DNA of 38,339 bases, taken from NCBI GenBank assembly GCA_021789935.1, contig JAJYIR010000014.1, positions 1 to 38,339 on the forward strand. The letters run 5' to 3'. Positions 15,372-21,562 of the stretch are shown one piece after another (position 1 is the stretch's first letter; each line of letters opens with the position of its first letter). The position numbers and the translations under genes were made by a program. Source of the DNA: Nitrospirota bacterium (lineage in GTDB: Bacteria; Nitrospirota; Thermodesulfovibrionia; Thermodesulfovibrionales; JdFR-88). A model generated the notes under the pieces. It ran no database searches. It saw nothing but the letters and a program-made list of their open reading frames with translations, and was not told the origin of the DNA.

Positions 15372-16322
15372 GTGGTAGACAGGGGGAACAAGAACAAAAA
15401 GCTTGAAGTAAGGATCGGCGGGCTGAAACTCAAAAACCCGGTGATGACGGCATCCGGAACAGCGGGCTATGGGGCTGAGCTGGCGGAATTCTTTGACCTC
15501 TCGAAACTTGGCGCGATAGTCCTTAAAGGCATATCGCTGGTCCCCTGGCAGGGAAACCCGGCCCCCAGGATAACAGAGACCCGCTGCGGGATGATCAACT
15601 CCATTGGCCTCCAGAACGTGGGGCTTGACGCGTTCCTCAGAGAAAAACTCCCTTTTGCACGACAATGGGACGTGCCGGTTATCGCAAACATACTTGGCAC
15701 CAGCGCCACGGAATATACGAGACTTGCGAGCGCGCTGGAGGACGCGGGGGTCGAAGGCATAGAGCTGAACGTCTCCTGCCCCAACGTCAAGGAAGGCGGC
15801 ATCGCCTTTGGACTCAATCTCAAAAGCTTCGCCGGGCTCATACGGGCGGTCAGAAAAAAGGTAAAAAACCCGGTGCTGATAGTAAAACTCTCTCCGGGCG
15901 CTCCCAGCATAGAGGAATTTTCCCGCGCCGCGGAGGCCGAGGGGGCGGACGCCATCTCCCTTATAAACTCCATCCCAGCCATGGCCATAGACGTAAATAC
16001 CCGAAGGCCGCTTATTAAAAATGTTATCGGCGGGCTCTCCGGGCCGGCCATTAAGCCCATAGCAGTGAGAATGGTCTATCAGGCGTCAAAGTCCGTTAAA
16101 ACCATTCCCATTATCGGCATGGGGGGGATAATAACCGGAGAAGATGCGGTTGAGTTCATGCTGGCCGGGGCCACCGCCGTGGCCGTTGGGACCGCCACCT
16201 TCATGGACCCCATGGCCGCGTTGAAAGTTGTCGAGGGCATTGGGTCCTGGATGGAACGCCAGGGGATAAAAAGCGCCTCGCACATAACAGGCGCGATGCT
16301 CTCTGATATCAGAAGAAAATAA
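15372..16322 (+). CDS. pyrD: Dihydroorotate dehydrogenase B, catalytic subunit PyrD
   Basis: 316-residue FMN TIM-barrel enzyme that oxidises dihydroorotate to orotate in pyrimidine synthesis. Seen: ASGTAGYGAELAEFFD, NSIGLQNVGLDAF, NVSCPNVKEGG with catalytic Cys ~136 (Cys marks class 1), VKLSPG, INSIPAMAID, GLSGPAIKPIA and GMGGIITGEDAVEFM with GTATFMDP. The Cys and the adjacent PyrK identify the NAD-linked 1B heterotetramer. It begins with GTG at 15372. A 38-bp A-rich tract of AAAAAGACA units separates it from the next gene. Confidence 0.96.
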   Translation: MVDRGNKNKKLEVRIGGLKLKNPVMTASGTAGYGAELAEFFDLSKLGAIVLKGISLVPWQGNPAPRITETRCGMINSIGLQNVGLDAFLREKLPFARQWDVPVIANILGTSATEYTRLASALEDAGVEGIELNVSCPNVKEGGIAFGLNLKSFAGLIRAVRKKVKNPVLIVKLSPGAPSIEEFSRAAEAEGADAISLINSIPAMAIDVNTRRPLIKNVIGGLSGPAIKPIAVRMVYQASKSVKTIPIIGMGGIITGEDAVEFMLAGATAVAVGTATFMDPMAALKVVEGIGSWMERQGIKSASHITGAMLSDIRRK

Positions 16323-16360
16323 AAAAATAAAAAGACAAAAAGACAAAAAAGACAAGAAAG

Positions 16361-17176
16361 ATGCCCATAACCTTCACAACGGACTTTGGCCTTAAAGACG
16401 GTTTTGCCGGGGTGATGAAAGGCGTGGTCCTCGGCATAAACCCGAAGGCGGCGTTCGTGGACATAAGCCACGAAATAGAGCCCGGGAACATCCGGGAGGC
16501 CATGTTCGTTCTTGAAACCTCGGTCAAATACTTCCCAAAGGGCTCCATACACGTTGCCGTCGTGGACCCGGGGGTGGGCTCGGGACGGAGGGGCATTATC
16601 GTCCGCACAAGGGATTTTCATCTTGTCGGGCCGGACAACGGCATATTCACTCCGTTTTTAACGGATGCGGAAATGATAGTCAGCATAGAGCGGAAGAAAT
16701 TTTCGCTCCCGGTAATAAGCAAAGAGGCGGGCTTTTTCCAGGGAAGCGGAAAAACAAAAACATTTGACGGCAGGGACGTCTTCGCTCCTGCGGCGGCCTG
16801 GCTTTCAAAAGGCGTTAAAGCGGAGGAGTTCGGACCGGAGGTAAAAGACCCTATAAAACTGGCGCTCGCGGAGTCCTCCCTGAAAGGCGGAAAGATCTCC
16901 GGCCGCATCCTCCACGTGGACCGCTTCGGCAACTGCATAACCAATATCGGCCTGGAGCAGCTCTTAAAGCTGGGGAAGGACAAAGAGAGCATTCGCATAA
17001 AGGCAAAGGGCCTTACTTTTGGACTTGTGGATTTTTATCTGCAGGCCCCGGACAAAAAAACAAAAAAGCCTTACGGGATCGTGAACTCCGGAGGGATGTT
17101 GGAGGTATTCATCCCCGAAGGAAACGCAAGCCGGAAGTTTGGGCTCAGAGCCGGTACCCCTGTAACTGTCTTCTAG
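16361..17176 (+). CDS. SAM hydroxide adenosyltransferase (S-adenosyl-L-methionine hydrolase, DUF62)
   Basis: 271 residues, the family length. N-terminal blocks TFTTDFGLKDGFAGVMKG, VDISHEIEPGN, VAVVDPGVGSGRRGI and VGPDNGIFTPF are the SAM-binding site; the C-terminal barrel contains HVDRFGNCITNI and NSGGMLEVFI. The family cleaves SAM with water to adenosine and methionine; it is related to fluorinase and chlorinase but lacks halide use. The physiological role is not settled. The A-rich leader has no SD. Its stop (17174-17176) directly abuts the stop of the convergent lipoprotein gene. Confidence 0.94.
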   Translation: MPITFTTDFGLKDGFAGVMKGVVLGINPKAAFVDISHEIEPGNIREAMFVLETSVKYFPKGSIHVAVVDPGVGSGRRGIIVRTRDFHLVGPDNGIFTPFLTDAEMIVSIERKKFSLPVISKEAGFFQGSGKTKTFDGRDVFAPAAAWLSKGVKAEEFGPEVKDPIKLALAESSLKGGKISGRILHVDRFGNCITNIGLEQLLKLGKDKESIRIKAKGLTFGLVDFYLQAPDKKTKKPYGIVNSGGMLEVFIPEGNASRKFGLRAGTPVTVF

Positions 17177-17575
17177 CTATTCCATCCCCAGGTTTTGCCT
17201 TATGGCTGCCAGCAACCTGTGGGAGATATATACGTTGCCTTCTTCCCCCACCTTTATCGAGACCTCCGTTTTTCCGCCGGATATGGAGCTGAGTTCCGTA
17301 TTGGCCGCATCCCCGCTGGCAAGTTCCCCCAAGACCACCCCCGAAAGCCTGTCGCCGGCGCTCTTGGTTATCTTTATCCCAAATCCCTTGTATGCGGCAA
17401 CCACGGCGTTGTGGACATCCGGGATCGGTTTTTCTATCCGGGAGTTCAGCCGCCCTTCGTAGAACACCTCGCTTCCCGTCGTCTGCGCGTGTTCATATTT
17501 GAAAACGCTGCATCCGGAGGCAAGCATTATGCAGAAGGCCACGGCAAGAACAAGAAAAAACCTGTTTGTTTTCAT
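17177..17575 (-). CDS. DUF3568-like lipoprotein
   Basis: About 132 residues. A lipoprotein signal (MKTNRFF, hydrophobic core, LASGC lipobox) is followed by a small domain with KYEHAQTTGSEVFYEGRLNS and a VSIKVGEEGNVYISHRLL ending, the pattern of DUF3568 proteins of unknown function. It is probably anchored in the outer membrane or inner membrane outer leaflet. An alternative ATG 15 bp upstream (17590) lies right after AGGAGG; the ATG at 17575 has its own AAAGGGG and gives a cleaner signal peptide. A good promoter is directly upstream. It ends exactly against the convergent SAM hydrolase stop. Confidence 0.8.
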   Translation of the reverse strand: MKTNRFFLVLAVAFCIMLASGCSVFKYEHAQTTGSEVFYEGRLNSRIEKPIPDVHNAVVAAYKGFGIKITKSAGDRLSGVVLGELASGDAANTELSSISGGKTEVSIKVGEEGNVYISHRLLAAIRQNLGME

Positions 17576-17607
17576 ATTCCCCTTTGCCATGCCCTCCTTT
17601 CAGCTTA

Positions 17608-17635
17608 ATTATACCGCCATTGCATGGACAGTCAA
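17608..17635 (-). promoter_or_regulatory. Sigma-70 promoter of the DUF3568-like lipoprotein
   Basis: On the minus strand: TTGACT (17635-17630), 16 nt, perfect TATAAT (17613-17608), transcription starting near 17601, then AAGGAGG and the start codon. It lies in the 83-bp gap after the Mur ligase stop, so the lipoprotein can be transcribed on its own. Confidence 0.7.
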
Positions 17636-17658
17636 TTTTCCGGACGGAGGTTTTGGAT

Positions 17659-19059
17659 TTATTTTTGCGGAATTTCTTTCAATTTTTCTGCCAGGCTGGC
17701 GGCAAACGTGGAAAGCGATTCGTCCCTTGCGCCCATGATAACGAAGCTGTCCCATTCGCCGGTAATATTAAGCACATCCGCCCTGCTTCGGACCTCGGCG
17801 GACTTCCCCGCCTCCCTCACGCCGCGGGCGACGTCCTCGCTGGAAATGTCCATGCTCACCGTCCCGCCCTGGTAAAAAATGGGCAGCAGTACCAGATGAT
17901 CTTCCTTCCGGAGATTTTGGACGAACGCCTCTATGTACTCATTTTTCATCATCCGGACCGGGCCGAAACCGTGGGGCTGGAAAACATAGCAAATCCTGTC
18001 CCTCACAGTCGATACCGCCCGCATAAAGGAAGCGATCTTATGCGGGTTATGGGCGTAATCGTCTATGACAAGCTTTTTCCCCCCAGCTTCATTCAGATGA
18101 ACATCGAACCGCCTGTCTATTCCGGTGAACCCGGCCATGGGTCCGGCAATAGCCTTAAGCGGAATGCCAAGCGCCGAAAGCACGGCTATTGCAGAAAGCG
18201 AGTTGTAAATGTTGTAGAGGCCAGGCAGGGAAAGCGTAAAATCAACGCCATCCACCGAGAACCGGGAGCCAAATGGGGAAAGCCCTATATGGTCTGCTTT
18301 GAACCGTGCAGGTGAATTTACACCAAATGTGACCGCCCCTCCCAGGGAAAGACCGCGCAGATTGCGGTCATCGGAATTTATGATAATATGGCCTTTCGTG
18401 TTTTGCGCCAGCGCCCTGAACATAAGAGCGGTCTCCTCCAGCCCCTTGTGGTCCACGTCCAGGTTCAGGATGACAGAGTGGAACGGCCTGTAATTTACGA
18501 TGCTGCCGTCGGACTCGCACGCCTCCAGCACGAGCCATTCGGCCCCCCCCCCGGAACCAACGTTCGTGTTCGCAATGGAATTGCCCGGGTTGCTCTCATT
18601 TTTAAAGGCCTTTACCCTTCCTCCTCCTATGAAGTTGGGCACCAGTCCAAGCTCTCTCATAAGGAAAGCCAGAAGCCCGGAGGCGGTCGATTTTCCGCTT
18701 GTGCCTGCCACCGCTATCGTTTTAAACCCGGCGGCCAGCTCCGCCAGGTACTGGGGCCTTGTCTTAAGAAGCACCCCGATATCACGGGCCTTCACGACCT
18801 CCGGAGTCCCTTCCTCAACCGCGGTGCTCATCACCGCAAAATCAAGAGTTCCGTCTATCCCGGAGCCGTCCTGCGGCAGTACCCTGATGTTCTTTTTACG
18901 GAAAAATGCCGCCACGGGGTGCGCGGGGTCCAGGTCAAAGGCCCTGTCCGACCCGCTTATCTCGTGTCCCCTGTCCGCCATGAAGGAGGCGATGGCGGAA
19001 ACCCCGCTTCCGCCTATGCCGGAGAAAAATATCCTGAGCCTTTTTTTGTCTTTTGTCAT
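17659..19059 (-). CDS. Mur ligase family protein, MurC/Mpl-like
   Basis: 466 residues with three Mur domains: an N-terminal Rossmann fold (IFFSGIGGSGVSAIASFM, SGSD), a central ATPase (VAGTSGKSTASGLLAF, then LEACESDGSIVNY and NLDVDHKG) and a C-terminal domain (GIDRRFDVH, IDDYAHNPHKI). MurC and Mpl add L-Ala or a peptide to UDP-MurNAc. The P-loop differs from MurC GTHGKTT (His to Ser, Thr to Ser), and DDYAHHP is DDYAHNP. Together with its location outside a division cluster, this suggests a recycling or divergent ligase rather than the housekeeping MurC. mtgA precedes it by 6 nt in one operon. No SD before the ATG. Confidence 0.85.
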   Translation of the reverse strand: MTKDKKRLRIFFSGIGGSGVSAIASFMADRGHEISGSDRAFDLDPAHPVAAFFRKKNIRVLPQDGSGIDGTLDFAVMSTAVEEGTPEVVKARDIGVLLKTRPQYLAELAAGFKTIAVAGTSGKSTASGLLAFLMRELGLVPNFIGGGRVKAFKNESNPGNSIANTNVGSGGGAEWLVLEACESDGSIVNYRPFHSVILNLDVDHKGLEETALMFRALAQNTKGHIIINSDDRNLRGLSLGGAVTFGVNSPARFKADHIGLSPFGSRFSVDGVDFTLSLPGLYNIYNSLSAIAVLSALGIPLKAIAGPMAGFTGIDRRFDVHLNEAGGKKLVIDDYAHNPHKIASFMRAVSTVRDRICYVFQPHGFGPVRMMKNEYIEAFVQNLRKEDHLVLLPIFYQGGTVSMDISSEDVARGVREAGKSAEVRSRADVLNITGEWDSFVIMGARDESLSTFAASLAEKLKEIPQK

Positions 19060-19065
19060 TTTTGT

Positions 19066-19950
19066 TTACGGAGACGGTTCCTGGTTCTGGGGAGAAATCT
19101 CGTTTATCTTCTCCTGCTTTGTTGCCCCCTGATACCCGGATGCCGCGGGCGAACCGGAATTTGAGAGGGCGGCATTTGACACAGAGGCGGGGGCCGCCGA
19201 GTTTTGAATTCCGCCCGGCCCTTCCTTCTCAATAATGGTCACCGCCTGGTCGAGCTCCCTCACTACGCCGCGTTTCACCATGATGTCATAGAGGGCCTTT
19301 GAGCGCCGCTTTACAAAGCTGTCCGGTTTTAGCGGGGAGAACCTTATCGGGTTCGGCAAAATGGCCGCAAGCCGGGCAGCCTCCCAGGGCGTAAGTGCTC
19401 CGGCTGGCTTTCCGAAGTAATGGTAGGACGCGGCCCCGATGCCGAATATCCCGTCGCCCCATTCGGCCACGTTCAGGTAGAGCTCAAGTATCCTTCTTTT
19501 GGAAAGGTCCCTGTTGAGCCTCCATGCCAGTATGGCCTCCTTCATCTTCCTCAAAAGGTTCTTTGAGGGTGACAGGTACAGGTTCCTGGCCAGCTGCTGG
19601 GTTATGGTGCTTGCCCCAAACTTGAACCTGCCCGCCTTTATGTCCTGGACCACGGCCGATTCCATCGCGTCGAAATCAAACCCGTCGTTGTTCCAGAACC
19701 GGTCATCCTCGCTTATGAGGACCGCCTTTTTCAGGTAGGGCGATATCCTTGAATACGGCACCCATCTCTGGACCACCTTTTTACCGTCAAGCCCCTCTTC
19801 CTTCCACTGTTTTTCCCTATAGAGCATGAAGGCGGTTTTTCCCGGGCGCCGCGTCCTCAGGGAAGCCACATCCGGATAAAAAAAATAGACGCACGTATCC
19901 AGGACTAAAAACCCCAAAAGAATGACGATAACGGCTTTTATTTTTTTCAT
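19066..19950 (-). CDS. mtgA: Monofunctional peptidoglycan glycosyltransferase (GT51)
   Basis: 294 residues: an N-terminal signal anchor (~4-22), then a GT51 domain that polymerises lipid II into glycan strands. Conserved blocks: SEDDRFWNNDGFD (catalytic Glu), KFGASTITQQLARNLYLSP, KEAILAWRLNRDLSKRRILELYLN and EWGDGIFGIGAASYHYFGK. No transpeptidase domain follows. A low-complexity Ser/Ala/Gln-rich tail of about 50 residues (after ~245) is absent from typical MtgA (~230-240 residues). It lies between hisH (48 nt upstream) and the Mur ligase (6 nt downstream). No SD. Confidence 0.93.
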   Translation of the reverse strand: MKKIKAVIVILLGFLVLDTCVYFFYPDVASLRTRRPGKTAFMLYREKQWKEEGLDGKKVVQRWVPYSRISPYLKKAVLISEDDRFWNNDGFDFDAMESAVVQDIKAGRFKFGASTITQQLARNLYLSPSKNLLRKMKEAILAWRLNRDLSKRRILELYLNVAEWGDGIFGIGAASYHYFGKPAGALTPWEAARLAAILPNPIRFSPLKPDSFVKRRSKALYDIMVKRGVVRELDQAVTIIEKEGPGGIQNSAAPASVSNAALSNSGSPAASGYQGATKQEKINEISPQNQEPSP

Positions 19951-19998
19951 CGGAGTTGTTGAGTTGTTACGCTTTTTTGTTTTGCTCTTGGTCTTTTT

Positions 19999-20625
19999 TC
20001 AGGACTTTTTTACAAAATCTCCGAAGGCTCTGAGGATTTTCAGCCCCATCGCCTGGCTTTTCTCCGGATGAAACTGCACGGCAAAGACATTGTCCTTCCA
20101 GACCATGGAAGTATACTCTATCCCATACTCCGTGGTTGCTGCAATTATGGAGGGGTCTTCCGGGGCAACGTAGTAGGAATGGACAAAATAAAAGCTGGCT
20201 TCATCGGGAATACCTGAAAGGACCGGCGGACGGTTTTTTTTGCTTTTTATGCTTATGGTGTTCCAGCCCATGTGCGGGACTTTAAGTCCGGAATTCTCCG
20301 GGAACCGCAGGACTTTTCCCTTAAAGACCCCCAGACCCTTGTGTACGCCAAACTCGTGGGATTCACTGAAGAGCAACTGGAGCCCCAGGCAGATGCCAAG
20401 AAAGGGTTTCCCGGCCTCTATGGATTTTATGATCGGCCCGGCGAGTCCCAGCTCTTCCAGGTTTCTCATGCAGTCCCTGAACGCCCCAACGCCTGGAAGC
20501 ACTACTGCACTGGCCTCCAGGACCTCGGAAGGGGTGTTCACTATCCGGGCCTCAATGCCTACTTTGGCAAACCCCTTCTGAACGCTCCTCAGGTTCCCCA
20601 TGCCGTAGTCGATTATAGCGAGCAT
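19999..20625 (-). CDS. hisH: Imidazole glycerol phosphate synthase glutaminase subunit HisH
   Basis: 208 residues, normal length. IIDYGMGNLRSV at the N-terminus, oxyanion and nucleophile region VLPGVGAFRDCM and GICLGLQLLF (Cys79), and the catalytic His/Glu in QFHPEKSQ. It releases ammonia from glutamine for HisF in histidine synthesis. No hisF or hisA is adjacent; it instead leads a minus-strand unit with mtgA and the Mur ligase. A perfect TATAAT ends 8 nt before the ATG and no SD is present, so the mRNA is probably leaderless or nearly so. Confidence 0.96.
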   Translation of the reverse strand: MLAIIDYGMGNLRSVQKGFAKVGIEARIVNTPSEVLEASAVVLPGVGAFRDCMRNLEELGLAGPIIKSIEAGKPFLGICLGLQLLFSESHEFGVHKGLGVFKGKVLRFPENSGLKVPHMGWNTISIKSKKNRPPVLSGIPDEASFYFVHSYYVAPEDPSIIAATTEYGIEYTSMVWKDNVFAVQFHPEKSQAMGLKILRAFGDFVKKS

Positions 20626-20633
20626 GATGACTA

Positions 20634-20639
20634 ATTATA
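20634..20639 (-). promoter_or_regulatory. hisH -10 element, leaderless type
   Basis: TATAAT on the minus strand at 20639-20634, 8 nt before the hisH ATG (20625). No -35 match at 16-18 nt spacing. It is divergent from the cbbQ -10 element about 95 bp away. Confidence 0.55.
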
Positions 20640-20667
20640 ACTTAAAATCGAGGCCCGGCGGCAAATA

Positions 20668-20720
20668 GAAACGCGGTACGGCCATGCCCCGCTTGGCCGT
20701 GCGGCGCATGGCGGCGTTTC
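20668..20720. promoter_or_regulatory. Nested inverted repeats between hisH and cbbQ, candidate operator
   Basis: Outer arms GAAACGC (20668-20674) and GCGTTTC (20714-20720); inner arms ACGGCCA (20678-20684) and TGGCCGT (20694-20700) with a 9-nt loop. Both pairs are perfect 7-bp complements. The element lies between two divergent -10 boxes that lack -35 boxes, where an activator or repressor could control both hisH and cbbQ. It is upstream of the predicted starts, so it probably acts as DNA rather than RNA. Confidence 0.5.
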
Positions 20721-20731
20721 GGAAAGGCGGG

Positions 20732-20737
20732 TATAAT
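20732..20737 (+). promoter_or_regulatory. cbbQ -10 element, leaderless type
   Basis: A perfect TATAAT with 6 nt to the ATG at 20744. No SD and no -35 within 16-18 nt. The predicted transcription start is at the ATG. Confidence 0.55.
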
Positions 20738-20743
20738 TAAAAT

Positions 20744-21562
20744 ATGGCGATGTCAAAGCATTTGAAAGTGCAGGAGTTCATAGCAATAAAGGAGAAGCCC
20801 TATTACATGCCTATGGGAAAGGAAATAGAGCTCTTCGAGGCGGCCTACCATAACATGATACCGGTGCTGCTGAAAGGCCCTACCGGCTGCGGCAAGACCC
20901 GTTTCATGCTTCATATGGCATGGAAGCTCGGCAGACCGATGGTAACGGTCTCCTGCCATGACGACCTTACGGCCTCGGACCTTGTGGGGAGATACCTGGT
21001 AAAAGGCGGTGAGACCCTCTGGGTTGACGGCCCGCTTTCAAGGGCGGTGAAGGCCGGGGGTATCTGCTATCTTGACGAGATAGTGGAGGCCAGGAAAGAC
21101 ACCACCGTCGTCATACACCCGCTGGCCGACGACAGGCGCATACTGCCCGTTGAAAAAAGGGGAGAGACGCTTGCGGCGCCGCCTGAGTTCATGCTAACCA
21201 TCTCCTACAACCCCGGTTACCAGAGCGTCCTTAAAGAGCTTAAGCAGAGCACAAGGCAGCGGTTCATGGCCCTGGATTTCAAATATCCGCCAGATGAGCT
21301 GGAGATAGAGATAATAAGGCATGAGTCAGGGGCGGATGCGGAACTGGCAAAAAAGCTGGTCATGTTCGCCGGCAAAACGCGGAACCTTAAGGACCGCGGA
21401 CTTACCGAGGGCGCGAGCACAAGGCTTCTGGTCCATGCGGCAAGGCTCATAAACTCCGGCATTGAGCCTGCAAAGGCATTCGAGGCCGCAATCAGCTTTT
21501 CCCTCACGGACGACACGGAGATGCTCGAAACACTGTCCGAAATACTGGACTCCATACTTTAA
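20744..21562 (+). CDS. cbbQ: CbbQ/NorQ-type MoxR AAA+ ATPase
   Basis: 272 residues. Walker A GPTGCGKT (45-52), SCHDDLTASDLVGRYLV, Walker B ICYLDEI (~106-112), IHPLADDRRILP, ISYNPGYQS sensor region and STRQRFMALDF arginine finger. These blocks match CbbQ, the ATPase that with CbbO activates Rubisco, and the related NorQ/NirQ that mature NO reductase. It forms a hexamer that remodels a client protein. No Rubisco or nor gene is in the window, so the client is open. A second in-frame ATG sits two codons in. Its stop shares a base with the next start (TAATG), giving tight coupling. Confidence 0.92.
   Translation: MAMSKHLKVQEFIAIKEKPYYMPMGKEIELFEAAYHNMIPVLLKGPTGCGKTRFMLHMAWKLGRPMVTVSCHDDLTASDLVGRYLVKGGETLWVDGPLSRAVKAGGICYLDEIVEARKDTTVVIHPLADDRRILPVEKRGETLAAPPEFMLTISYNPGYQSVLKELKQSTRQRFMALDFKYPPDELEIEIIRHESGADAELAKKLVMFAGKTRNLKDRGLTEGASTRLLVHAARLINSGIEPAKAFEAAISFSLTDDTEMLETLSEILDSIL

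Noticed and set aside
17566-19164. Several long plus-strand open frames in this interval
   Set aside because: They are antisense shadows of the Mur ligase and mtgA reading frames, which carry full family motifs.
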